Assembly: GCF_024529975.1 (NCBI RefSeq)
Contig: NZ_AP024897.1
Location: forward strand, 2,852,001 to 2,916,000
Direction of reading: 5' to 3'
From: Vibrio quintilis
Lineage (GTDB): Bacteria > Pseudomonadota > Gammaproteobacteria > Enterobacterales > Vibrionaceae
DNA: 64,000 nucleotides
The notes under the pieces are model-generated. The model did not search any database and was not told where the DNA came from. It worked only from the letters and a program-made list of their open reading frames with translations. Position 1 is the first letter of the stretch; each line of letters begins with the position of its first letter. The translations under genes were made by a program, and so were the position numbers. This document shows positions 52,939-61,906 of the stretch, in pieces.

Positions 52939-54906
52939 TCATTCCCCGGGGTCAATTTTCCAACGCACATTCCCGGGTAAATCCTTGCACACATTCCGGA
53001 CAGCGATCAGAGTGAAAGTCGATTTTCCGGCCACCGCTGTTTGCCCTTCAAATTGACACTGACCGGATGGACAGGTTTGAGCTTTCGCGGGTACCTTAGC
53101 TGGTGGAGAAGGATTCTCACGCAAATGATTCAATACACTTTCCAGTTCCTTGTTGGTTGTCACTTCATATCCAATCCCACCAAAACCTTCGGCCAGCTTC
53201 ACCCAGTTCCAGATTTCTGTTTGAGGTACCTGAGTTAAAGCTTCAAAGTCCGGACTCCCGGGCTGGTCAGAAAAAGCTTCTGCATTGACCAGAAATTGCT
53301 CAATGGCAAATACGCCATTAGCCATCACAAAGATCACATTATTCAGCCCAAGCTGTGCAATTGTTCCCAGCGTATTGATACTTTCAGAAATAGCACCATC
53401 ACCTGAAATACTGATGACCCGGCGGTCAATATCTTGATCTTCCAGTGCCAGCTTCACCCCATAACTAGCCGCAGGAGAATAGCCAATTGCCCCCCATGAT
53501 AATTGGGCAATGTAGCCATTTTTCGGGACTTTCAGGTTGTTCAGGGCGTAAAAACTTAACCCGGTATCTGCCAGTACAACAGGCGTCTGAGCAGGAGAAA
53601 ATGTATCCAGATACTGATGAGCCAGATAAGACTTAAAACTATCCCATGTAATCTGGGCATTATCGTCATACACCTCTGGTGAAGGGATATCCCAGGGCGT
53701 TCCGTCAGGTAGTCCCTGAAATGGCGCACCCTTTAAGCATTGAGATTTCGCTTTAGCTATCAACCAGTCCAGCAAAGGGGCAAGCTCAATATTTCCCCAA
53801 TACACCTCATTATCTTCGTCTTTGGAACAGACATCATTAATTTTTACAGCCCCAAGACGTGCTTCTATCTGTCCACTGATAGGCAACTGACCATTATTTC
53901 CGGAGAAATCGGCAGAGGCGACCCCAGTAAAATTAAAATCTGTTTCCAGCACGCCAAGGGAAAAGAGAACATCTGAACGCTTGATCAGCGCCTGAACATT
54001 CTGCTGAGAGTTCCGGCCATTATAGACACCACAAAACCATTTCCCGGCCTGTGTTTCATCGATCACTCCTTTACCAAGCAGGCTGGTTACATACGGAGCC
54101 TCAAGCAAATCACATAACTCAGTAAACTTATCCTGAAGATTTTGCCGGGCCAGCTCTACGCCCCCCATAACCACAAGATTCTTTGCGTGTGTGAGCACAT
54201 GCCAGATATAGTTTGCAGCTTCTGCTAAGTCCTCCGCGCTTTGCTCTACCGGAGAACGCTTTAAGCGGGGCCGTTCACAAACTGGCTGGACAGCCAGTTC
54301 TCCAAGGGTATTTGCGATTTCAATATATACGGGCTTGCTTTCCGTAATACAGGCTGTCAATGCATAATCAATCAAGTCAGGTGCATATGCAGGATTATCA
54401 ATTCTGACCGCAATTTCACTGACCTGCTGAAAAATTTTCAGATCTGTCTGCGAACCATCAAACATATGATGCCATAATATTCCCTGATCACGCTGTGAAT
54501 TAAACTGCGCATTAGACGGACTACCATTCACCATCACCAAAGGGACCTGCTCAACATGTGCACCTGCAAATGCCTGAACGGCATTGAGTGCCCCTACACC
54601 ATATGTAAATGCAACACACCCGACCGTCTCTCCATTTGCTGCCCTGCCATACCCATCTGCGGCATAGGTCGCCAGCATTTCATTATTAGGGTGAACACGA
54701 ACCAGCCCCTGATTTTGCTGCTCATCGTCCAGTGTTTCGACCCACTCCGCAATATAATCACCAGGAATCGCCATGACCCGTTTAACGCCGATTTCAGCCA
54801 GCCTTTTATTCAGATAGGAGTAAACAGTCTCTGCGGATGCCATTGCTGTATTTCTGCATCTGAAGTGCTTGTGATAATCCTTTTTACTTAGTAAGTTCGG
54901 TTTCAT
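52939..54906 (-). CDS. Thiamine-diphosphate 2-oxo acid decarboxylase (pyruvate/indolepyruvate decarboxylase type)
   Basis: A protein of about 655 residues, longer than the usual 550-570. The order is PYR domain with the activating Glu in HPNNEMLATYAADGYGR, the HH pair in ILWHHMFDG (marker of true 2-oxo acid decarboxylases), a middle domain, and a PP domain with GDGAISES...MANGVF for Mg-ThDP. Near the end an extra Cys-containing stretch (AKAQTCPSGQCQF) is inserted. The start is ATG 54906 with AAGGAG 6 bases upstream; a GTG at 54921 is less likely. Last gene of the oxidase-lipoxygenase-decarboxylase operon: it would turn the oxidase's keto acid into an aldehyde. Confidence 0.85.
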   Translation of the reverse strand: MKPNLLSKKDYHKHFRCRNTAMASAETVYSYLNKRLAEIGVKRVMAIPGDYIAEWVETLDDEQQNQGLVRVHPNNEMLATYAADGYGRAANGETVGCVAFTYGVGALNAVQAFAGAHVEQVPLVMVNGSPSNAQFNSQRDQGILWHHMFDGSQTDLKIFQQVSEIAVRIDNPAYAPDLIDYALTACITESKPVYIEIANTLGELAVQPVCERPRLKRSPVEQSAEDLAEAANYIWHVLTHAKNLVVMGGVELARQNLQDKFTELCDLLEAPYVTSLLGKGVIDETQAGKWFCGVYNGRNSQQNVQALIKRSDVLFSLGVLETDFNFTGVASADFSGNNGQLPISGQIEARLGAVKINDVCSKDEDNEVYWGNIELAPLLDWLIAKAKSQCLKGAPFQGLPDGTPWDIPSPEVYDDNAQITWDSFKSYLAHQYLDTFSPAQTPVVLADTGLSFYALNNLKVPKNGYIAQLSWGAIGYSPAASYGVKLALEDQDIDRRVISISGDGAISESINTLGTIAQLGLNNVIFVMANGVFAIEQFLVNAEAFSDQPGSPDFEALTQVPQTEIWNWVKLAEGFGGIGYEVTTNKELESVLNHLRENPSPPAKVPAKAQTCPSGQCQFEGQTAVAGKSTFTLIAVRNVCKDLPGNVRWKIDPGE

Positions 54907-54928
54907 ATCTTTCTCCTTCACATGCTGA

Positions 54929-56884
54929 TTAAATCTGAATTGTGTTCATGACAGGTGCATTTGTTGTTGAGCCTTCCTGCAACCTGACTGTTAAATAGTC
55001 ATACCGGACACTATTTGGCACTGTCTTGGGATCTGGATGATTATCTTTATATTTATCAATGCGTTTGACCTGGTTCTCCTGAATTTTCATCTGAACATCT
55101 TCCAGTTGAAGGTGGAATTGATTCGCAATCTCCTGCAACGCCGGATCTGAGAATTGGTAGTCAAACGCAGCGACCACATCACTGACTTCTGCAGTGCCAT
55201 TCATCACAAAATTAATCTGATTCTGCAGCGGCCATGCAAATTGCTCCCCGAGGCCGGGGACAGACGACTTTAATTGCGGATCAGGCAAACTGTTCAACAG
55301 GACAATTTCACCGACAGCACCTTTCTCTGGTGGTTTGGTATGCATTGCAAACGGGCCATTTGGAATAAAACCCAAACTGTCAAACATAGGGTCATTCACT
55401 GCCGTATGCTGAACCGTCGTTAAAAAGAACAGATTCGTCATCACCTGCTTGGTATAAGCGACTGTCGGTGTCCATCTGAAACGTTCAGTGCTCCCCTGAT
55501 TGAATGCTTCCTGTACTAACATCATCCAACGGTTCAGCGCTTCATCTTCCTGCACCGACTCATCGCTGGCATAAATCTTATCTATCATATCGCTGACAAA
55601 TGACTGAATCGTTTCCCACCAGATGATGCCATCATCACGGTATGGAAATGATCCGGGGAAGCTGTCCTTATCCATTCCTCTTGCGACAAGATTTTGGTCA
55701 AAAGCCTGAGAGTCAAAAGTGTAATTCTGATACAAATCTTCAATCAACTGGAAGATACCAATTCTTCCTGTAGGTAAAAACTGATCACAGAATCCACCGG
55801 GTTGATATAAGCCAAGCAGATTCGTCTCATCATCCGGCGCTTTATCCGGATCATAGTCAGGGTTATAAATTGCAGAATTGATGTTAAAAATCTTTTTCAA
55901 ATGAGGAACCATTAATGTGAACAGGGGGTGTTCGTCTGTAAAGATCCCTTTCTGCTCCAATTGCAAGGCGGCAATAGCAAAAATCATGTCGATGCTGTGT
56001 GAGTTAAACAAATGGGAACCACTAAACCACCACTGAGCATCGGCACTTGCTGTCCACATTTTTGCAAGTAACCATGCATTGGGACCATCTTCACTGGTAA
56101 ACAAGTACCCCTGATTGGTTGAATCAATTTGAATCACCAGTGGCATTAATTCCTGCGATGATGCGTCTATCTCAAAAAAAGCAACCGGCACGGCAAATGA
56201 AAAACCATCCTGCATATAATCCGGCTTGTGCTGTGTCTGCACAAAATGATTTTTTTCAATATTGCTTAACACCGGCCGGTAGTCACAAACAAATAGTCTT
56301 CCGGATTGATACGCTTGTTGCAGCCGGGACAGAAGCCGGGATTTATTTGCAGTGCCCTGGCTTTGATCCACCCACTGATTGAGTGTTTGTTCATCTCCCT
56401 GATATTTCGCCATGACATTTGGGTTTGCGCCACCGAGGCGCTGACGTGCGAATTCAGCATCATCATGAATCCAGTGTTCTGTCAAAACCCGGATCTGTTC
56501 CGGTGGAAAAACAGCAGGATCGAATAATTGTTCATACCGCTTCCACAGCGCTTCAATCGCTGTTTCATGACCTGAATCTGCCTGAGCCGGTACATGTTCC
56601 TGTATGTAAGTATTTTCAGCTAATACCTGTGCTGCTCTGGTTTCATTCAGCGAGTTATCTTCATCTGTCAACAACCAGGACGGAGGTACCGCATTCATCG
56701 TGTTAAACCAGGGGGTTGTCATCCCATGGAATATACCACTGGCCGGATATTGATCTGAGCTATAGGTTCGGGCATAGTTTCCATATTCAAATTGATATGC
56801 AATCATTGCACTGACTTCACACTGATTAAATTTACGGCATAATGCCGACTGGAAATGGTGTATCGCTGTTTTAGAATTTTTCAT
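54929..56884 (-). CDS. Lipoxygenase
   Basis: The 651-residue protein has the lipoxygenase signature FARQRLGGANPNVM and all five predicted iron ligands: His291 and His296 (SGSHLFNSH), His493 and Asn497 (VQHTAVN) and the C-terminal Ile651 (NTIQI). The first, non-ligand His of the conserved motif is Trp286. There is no PLAT domain or signal peptide, typical of bacterial forms. Lipoxygenases add O2 to unsaturated fatty acids. It is the middle gene of the operon, 22 bases before the decarboxylase. An internal Met26 is another possible start. Confidence 0.87.
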   Translation of the reverse strand: MKNSKTAIHHFQSALCRKFNQCEVSAMIAYQFEYGNYARTYSSDQYPASGIFHGMTTPWFNTMNAVPPSWLLTDEDNSLNETRAAQVLAENTYIQEHVPAQADSGHETAIEALWKRYEQLFDPAVFPPEQIRVLTEHWIHDDAEFARQRLGGANPNVMAKYQGDEQTLNQWVDQSQGTANKSRLLSRLQQAYQSGRLFVCDYRPVLSNIEKNHFVQTQHKPDYMQDGFSFAVPVAFFEIDASSQELMPLVIQIDSTNQGYLFTSEDGPNAWLLAKMWTASADAQWWFSGSHLFNSHSIDMIFAIAALQLEQKGIFTDEHPLFTLMVPHLKKIFNINSAIYNPDYDPDKAPDDETNLLGLYQPGGFCDQFLPTGRIGIFQLIEDLYQNYTFDSQAFDQNLVARGMDKDSFPGSFPYRDDGIIWWETIQSFVSDMIDKIYASDESVQEDEALNRWMMLVQEAFNQGSTERFRWTPTVAYTKQVMTNLFFLTTVQHTAVNDPMFDSLGFIPNGPFAMHTKPPEKGAVGEIVLLNSLPDPQLKSSVPGLGEQFAWPLQNQINFVMNGTAEVSDVVAAFDYQFSDPALQEIANQFHLQLEDVQMKIQENQVKRIDKYKDNHPDPKTVPNSVRYDYLTVRLQEGSTTNAPVMNTIQI

Positions 56885-56938
56885 CGTTGTGTTCTCTTTA
56901 ATAACGTAACGTTGTGAGTGAACCGGTTGAATCAGGCA

Positions 56939-58762
56939 TCATTCAGAGGATGACAAACCTTTTGATTCAGCTGAAAGCAGGGCGCTCAATTCTTCTTCAC
57001 CAGATGAGTGAAAACGTGGAATCATCGTCGGCAAAATATCTTTGCTGGTACAATTGAATGCATTGAAAAGTATTTTTTGGTTCTTTGTATCGGCTAACCC
57101 TTCCTGAATGAGTATTTCCCAAACGGTCCGGAAAGCAGAGTTATATGAGCCGGTAATCCAGTAATGCATCATATCCAGATGCTCACCAGCAAAATTAAAC
57201 AGTCCCTCTGGTTCACGGGCTGCTACAAACATGTTCTCAAACTGACCAGCAGCGAAAAACTCGAATCCACCACCGGCAAATTCATCTTTATTCCAGACAA
57301 TTGATGCGCCATGCCCCAGATACTCTTCTTTTGCAATATCACCATGCAACCGAATCACATCCCGTAAAGTCACTTCCAAGGCTTGTTCATGATTGAGATG
57401 GGAGAATTTATCAGCATCTTCATTCCAGGAATAACTTGAGAGTATGTAGGCAGGCCCCGGCTCTCCGATACCAAAAGATGGATAAACAATGCTTCTGGAA
57501 GGAAGGTCAGTATTACTCTGTCCGCCACGCATGCCTTCACTGTACAGTCCGGGTTTCTCCCAGAATCTTGATTTGAACCCAAGCGCGACCTTAACCGCAT
57601 TCGTCATTTTCAGTGATCGCATGGCCTGATACTTATCAGAATGCCATGAGTCTGGCGTCTCAATAAAACGTAAGACACTAAACGGAACGGTGACAATCAC
57701 ACGATCAAATGAGGCAGTCTGGATTTGCGCTTCCCCGTTACACTGATAATGAATGATGGCTTTACCATTTTCTTCACTTAGTTTGGTCACTCTGGCTCCC
57801 TGGTGAAAAGCCTCATCAGGAATCCTGTTCAGCATTTGCCCGGCCAGTCTTGACGTCCCTCCTTCAAATGCATACCACTCATTATCCTGCTGACTATGAG
57901 GTGTATTAAATGAATAATTATCCAGGAGATATTCAATAAACGATAAGTCATAAATTCCCGTATATGAATTCACTGTCTCCATATAGTCAACAATTTCAAC
58001 AGGATAAGGAACACCATCACCCACTTCCTGCAAATACCCACGGGCAGAGAAATGATTGTAAGGAAGGATTCTTTCCCAAAGAATGTCTACAGATGAATCA
58101 TCCGGTACGCCATCCAGAGCAAGTAAGTCAATAAAATGATGAATGGCAGCTTCTTCGAGTGCCGCAGCACTTTTAAGCCTGCCATTCTCATCTTTAAAAT
58201 AATCATATCTGGCATCTTTGAAGTATTCATCGAATCCCAACAGGCTATTGTCCAGTTCAGCTTCACGGCGCGTGACCGGTTTCTTTCCGTTAAAACACAG
58301 CAGATTTTCTCCGGACTGATCAAATAAAATGTATGGAATCTGTTGTAATTCTTCGGCTTCGGGAGTGTCTGGTGCTGTCTCATTCAAATAATCCCAAAAA
58401 TTAAACAGACGATTCTGTAATTCATTTTTCGGGAAGCGCATCGCCCCGAGTTCAGCATACTGATGCGGCTTATCACTGAAATAATGCGTGTAAACCCGTC
58501 CCCCTACACGTCCATCTGATGCTTCGAATATCTCACTCTTTATACCCAGCTCTTTCAGTAATAGCTGAGCATACATTCCCGCCATCCCTCCACCGACAAT
58601 GCCAATCTTTAATGCACCCGGATCGACACTTCCCGGTGGTTTAACTTCAGGCTTTTTCAGCCCGGAAACCTGGTGAGCAGCAACTGACTTTTGGAAGGAA
58701 TGATGTAAAGCTGCCCGAAACGCTTCAATTCTGTCTCTGCCCTTTTTTTTATGATGCTTCAT
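56939..58762 (-). CDS. Flavin amine oxidase / L-amino acid oxidase
   Basis: The product of about 607 residues has the FAD dinucleotide fold GIVGGGMAGMYAQ with the Glu in IFEASDGRVGGR, a substrate domain and the C-terminal FAD site FNFAGEHLDMMHYWITGSYNSAF. It should convert an amino acid or amine to the keto acid or aldehyde, with H2O2. The start is ATG 58762, with GGAGG upstream; an upstream in-frame Met at 58813 has no site. First gene of the operon. The substrate is unknown. Confidence 0.85.
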   Translation of the reverse strand: MKHHKKKGRDRIEAFRAALHHSFQKSVAAHQVSGLKKPEVKPPGSVDPGALKIGIVGGGMAGMYAQLLLKELGIKSEIFEASDGRVGGRVYTHYFSDKPHQYAELGAMRFPKNELQNRLFNFWDYLNETAPDTPEAEELQQIPYILFDQSGENLLCFNGKKPVTRREAELDNSLLGFDEYFKDARYDYFKDENGRLKSAAALEEAAIHHFIDLLALDGVPDDSSVDILWERILPYNHFSARGYLQEVGDGVPYPVEIVDYMETVNSYTGIYDLSFIEYLLDNYSFNTPHSQQDNEWYAFEGGTSRLAGQMLNRIPDEAFHQGARVTKLSEENGKAIIHYQCNGEAQIQTASFDRVIVTVPFSVLRFIETPDSWHSDKYQAMRSLKMTNAVKVALGFKSRFWEKPGLYSEGMRGGQSNTDLPSRSIVYPSFGIGEPGPAYILSSYSWNEDADKFSHLNHEQALEVTLRDVIRLHGDIAKEEYLGHGASIVWNKDEFAGGGFEFFAAGQFENMFVAAREPEGLFNFAGEHLDMMHYWITGSYNSAFRTVWEILIQEGLADTKNQKILFNAFNCTSKDILPTMIPRFHSSGEEELSALLSAESKGLSSSE

Positions 58763-58982
58763 AGCCTGAAACCTCCAGTTGATTGATTTGTTAGAAATGC
58801 CACAACAAAACAACCTTCCAGGCGAAAAATCATATATACCCAGACTGATGTGATCCTGCTGTCGGTATCAAAGCAACGCATAAACACCGCGATGAAATGA
58901 ATAACGATTAGGATCTCCTGTCTTTCTCCCTGAAGGCTCTCCTGTGGCTTTCGGGATAAACTTTAATCAAACCGCCCCCCTG

Positions 58983-59003
58983 AAACTATTACAGGTTATT
59001 ACA
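58983..59003 (-). promoter_or_regulatory. Shared TGTAATA direct-repeat motif, copy 2
   Basis: Two TGTAATA half-sites 10 bp apart on the minus strand, matching the acylase-upstream copy at 20 of 21 positions. It lies 221 bp upstream of the oxidase start, in the same orientation as the operon. Confidence 0.6.
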
Positions 59004-59078
59004 CGCAAAATTAAACCAATTAAATCAATTCATTATCATAAAAAAACAACGGATTACGTCTCCTTTTTTCATCAACAT

Positions 59079-59191
59079 ATATACCCAGGTAACCTGAATA
59101 TGCATGATTCAGCTCACGCCCTGCGGGTGGGTTTGTCTGGCTATGAGACAAATCTTACTAAAATCTGCATCTTCAGGTTGTTTGGGTATAT
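59079..59191. repeat. Dispersed repeat, long form with internal hairpins
   Basis: The outer arms (59079-59104 and 59166-59191) are 26-bp inverted copies of the short repeat's arms, with a few mismatches. The 61 bases between contain CACGCC/GGGTGGG and TTTGTCT/AGACAAA hairpins. The short copies elsewhere look like this element with the centre removed. Confidence 0.85.
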
Positions 59192-59233
59192 GTAAAGTGC
59201 CAGTTAAATAATCAAACCAGAATTTCTCACGGA

Positions 59234-60151
59234 CTAATCAGAGCAGAATATTTCTGTAACTGAATCTGAACAGCTGTTTTCATCCATCGCCAAATCAATA
59301 AATTTACGGACTGTTTGCGGCACAAACTGCTGAGATGGCCAGACAAAGTAAATGCTGAAGGTATCACTGACCAGCGCTGGTAACACCCGCACCAGTGTCG
59401 AACCGGCCCCGGCACTCTGACCAATAAAATCCGGCAAAATACCGATACCGGCACCACTTTCAATAAATTTCCGGCAATTCTGCACATCATCCGTTGCCAC
59501 AACGCCGGAGAAGCTGACATCAATCACTCTTCCGGCCGGATGATACCAGGTCAGATCTCTGCTGACCGGCAACAACTGAATCAGCCGGTGAGCGGCTAAA
59601 TCATCCTCATGCGCCGGTGTGCCATGCTGCTCCAGATACGCCGCAGAAGCCCATAAGCCAACCCGTGAATCCACGTATTTTCTGGCAATCAAACCCGAGT
59701 CCGACAGCGGGCCAATCCGGACCGCCAGATCAACACTTTCACCAATCAGATCAACCTGCCGGTTTGTCACCATCAGTTCCACCTGTACAGCTGGATACTG
59801 TCTGGTATAGACATTGACCAAAGGCACAAGCAGTGAGTCAGCAATATCAGCAGGCGCCGTAATCACCAGCTTACCGGCCGGCTCCTGAGTAATAGAGGAT
59901 AATTCCTGCTCTGCAGAAGCAACCTCGGAAAGCGCCCGCACACAGTGCTCATAATAACGACGGCCCGCCGGGGTCACATTCAGCTGGCGGGTGGTTCGCT
60001 GAATCAGTGTCACCCCCAGCCGCTGTTCAAGCCGGGCAATTCTGGCACTGACGGTCGATGTCGGCATTCCCAGCCGGGTGGCTGCCCGGGTAAAACTCTG
60101 CGCATCAACAACTTCCACAAACACATCAATATGTTCCAGATTCACAATCAT
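59234..60151 (-). CDS. LysR-family regulator divergent from an extradiol dioxygenase
   Basis: The 305-residue protein has an N-terminal winged helix (FTRAATRLGMPTSTVSARIARLEQRLG) and an effector domain with TAPADIADSLLVPLV. It belongs to the group with the QRTTRQLNVTPAG motif. It is divergent from a LigB/DODA-type dioxygenase with a 190-bp gap, so it most likely controls it. Complete. Confidence 0.9.
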   Translation of the reverse strand: MIVNLEHIDVFVEVVDAQSFTRAATRLGMPTSTVSARIARLEQRLGVTLIQRTTRQLNVTPAGRRYYEHCVRALSEVASAEQELSSITQEPAGKLVITAPADIADSLLVPLVNVYTRQYPAVQVELMVTNRQVDLIGESVDLAVRIGPLSDSGLIARKYVDSRVGLWASAAYLEQHGTPAHEDDLAAHRLIQLLPVSRDLTWYHPAGRVIDVSFSGVVATDDVQNCRKFIESGAGIGILPDFIGQSAGAGSTLVRVLPALVSDTFSIYFVWPSQQFVPQTVRKFIDLAMDENSCSDSVTEIFCSD

Positions 60152-60341
60152 TCTCTCTGTTGATTATCCATAAATCAGGATAGTTAATTCGGTTTTTACA
60201 GTCTAGTGAATAAATAATTTTTACCGTAAGATGAAAATCATCAACTGACGGTTATTCCCGCACCGCCCAACAAGGCAAAACAGCCCCTGGCATATACGGG
60301 AAATCACATTACATTTCTGCTGAACATTTCAGGAGGCGAGC

Positions 60342-61136
60342 ATGAAAAAATTTCCGACCTATTTTATCTCACACGGTGGTGGCCCATGGCCCTGGATCCC
60401 GGATATGCGCGCTGCTTTTTCGAATCTGGAAATCTCTTTGAAAGCGATGGTGGCTGAATGGGACACACCGCCGAAAGCCATCCTGATGATTTCCGGTCAC
60501 TGGGAAGAAAAAAGCGTGGCCATCATGGCATCTCCTCAGCCACCGATGGTTTACGATTATTACGGTTTTCCTGCAGAGACTTATCAGATCAGCTATCCGG
60601 CACCCGGTGCACCTGCTCTGGCTGAAAAAACGCTGGCGCTGCTGACTGAAGCCGGTATTCCTGCGCATCTGGACCACAAACGGGGATTTGACCACGGGAC
60701 GTTTGCGCCGCTGGCGGTGATGTATCCTGAAGCGAATATTCCGGTGTTTCAGATTTCGCTGATGAAGTCTTATGATCCGGCGCAGCACATCGCGATAGGC
60801 CGTGCGCTGGCGGCACTGAGGGAGGAAGGTGTCGCGATCATCGGCTCCGGGCTGAGTTATCACAATCTGAGAATGTTCGGCCCGCAGGCAAAAGAACCTT
60901 CAACCATCTTTGATCGCTGGCTGAACGACACGCTGAATCAGGCACCGGAAACCCGCACACCTTCCGTCATCGACTGGACCAGTGCGCCTTACGCCCGGAT
61001 TTGTCATCAGCACGAAGATCATCTGATGCCTTTATTTGTCGCACTCGGCGCAGCAGAAGAAGACGCCGCGACCCGGATTTATCATGATGAGGGATTGTTT
61101 GGTGGCGTTACTGCTTCAAGCTACCGGTTTGGTTAG
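60342..61136 (+). CDS. LigB/DODA-type extradiol dioxygenase
   Basis: The 264-residue protein belongs to the class III extradiol dioxygenase family (YgiD / 4,5-DOPA dioxygenase type): ISHGGGPWP, a metal His in SGHWEEK, FDHGTFAPL and a late GSGLSYHNLR with the catalytic His. AGGAGGCGAG precedes the ATG. It opens catechol rings or acts on related aromatics; the substrate is unknown. Monocistronic, with a terminator. Confidence 0.9.
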   Translation: MKKFPTYFISHGGGPWPWIPDMRAAFSNLEISLKAMVAEWDTPPKAILMISGHWEEKSVAIMASPQPPMVYDYYGFPAETYQISYPAPGAPALAEKTLALLTEAGIPAHLDHKRGFDHGTFAPLAVMYPEANIPVFQISLMKSYDPAQHIAIGRALAALREEGVAIIGSGLSYHNLRMFGPQAKEPSTIFDRWLNDTLNQAPETRTPSVIDWTSAPYARICHQHEDHLMPLFVALGAAEEDAATRIYHDEGLFGGVTASSYRFG

Positions 61137-61183
61137 GATCTGTTGGTCTGCGTCATTATCGTGACAAAAGAAACACATCAGAA

Positions 61184-61214
61184 TGCCCGGTCCTTACAGG
61201 TCCGGGCTTTTTTC
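61184..61214 (+). terminator. Terminator after the dioxygenase
   Basis: GCCCGGTCC (61185-61193) pairs with GGTCCGGGC (61199-61207) with a T-T mismatch, followed by TTTTTT. Confidence 0.85.
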
Positions 61215-61236
61215 TCTTTACAGCTGACAGCATTTA

Positions 61237-61647
61237 TTACTGACAGTCCGCAGAGCTGAGAGCAACCCAGTTGATGGACCAGTTATTTTGATTTGCTATT
61301 GCCGGAGAAATTGGCTTTTGATCACTCGGATAACGCACATAAACCCGAAAACCTGTTTCACTGGCAGAATAAATCGCCTGACTACCAATCACTTCCCAGT
61401 GGCCGCCATCACCATTCATTGAAGTGATATAGGTAGGAATAGAGTGCAAATCACATTCAGAGACGTCAATATCCACATAGATTCCCTGAATTCCACCGTG
61501 ATACTGTTGCCAGTTCGTATCTCCCGGTGTCGTGTGGCCAGAACAGACAATGTTGGGTGTTCTGCAAATTGTATCAGCGTTCGCTGATGAAACCATGCCA
61601 ATTAACGTACAATAAATACCGATTGCAATCATAGACTTAAAATTCAA
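61237..61647 (-). CDS. Small secreted protein, unknown
   Basis: A 136-residue protein with a signal peptide (cleavage near SANADT). The mature part has four or more Cys (ICRTPNIVC, ECDLH, final ADCQ), consistent with disulfides. Strand patterns are visible, but the family was not identified. GAGAGAAG lies just upstream of its ATG. It is convergent with the dioxygenase and stands next to the kinase fusion gene. Confidence 0.6.
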   Translation of the reverse strand: MNFKSMIAIGIYCTLIGMVSSANADTICRTPNIVCSGHTTPGDTNWQQYHGGIQGIYVDIDVSECDLHSIPTYITSMNGDGGHWEVIGSQAIYSASETGFRVYVRYPSDQKPISPAIANQNNWSINWVALSSADCQ

Positions 61648-61906
61648 AACTTCTCTCCTTTGCGCTTAGCTACATAGATAGTCAGATAAAACATCAACGA
61701 TAAAAAATGGTGTAGGGCCCTTTCATTAAAGATAAGTATGATACTGCACACATAAACAAAAAGGTAGAATTTATATCAACATATATCGGACTTCACCCGG
61801 CAAAAATCCCTCACCACAACTTTACAAATGCTCAAATATAAGCAATATTATTTATATCAATTGATTTAATATATATCGAAACGATAGCTAATCTGTCGGA
61901 TCCCAA

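Larger units (their letters stand above)
58763..59233. other. Oxidase operon promoter region with repeat element
   Basis: A 471-bp gap between the oxidase operon and a LysR gene, both on the minus strand. It holds the shared 21-bp motif (58983-59003) and the long form of the dispersed repeat (59079-59191). The rest is AT-rich without clear promoter boxes. Confidence 0.6.

Noticed and set aside
54929..56884. First thought: lipoxygenase has lost an iron ligand (Trp286)
   Set aside because: In the H-x4-H-x4-H motif only the second and third His bind iron; both are present, so iron binding should be kept.
58832..58870. ATATACCCAGACTGATG near the oxidase start, similar to the left end of the dispersed repeat
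   Set aside because: Only the first ten bases agree, and no matching second arm follows.
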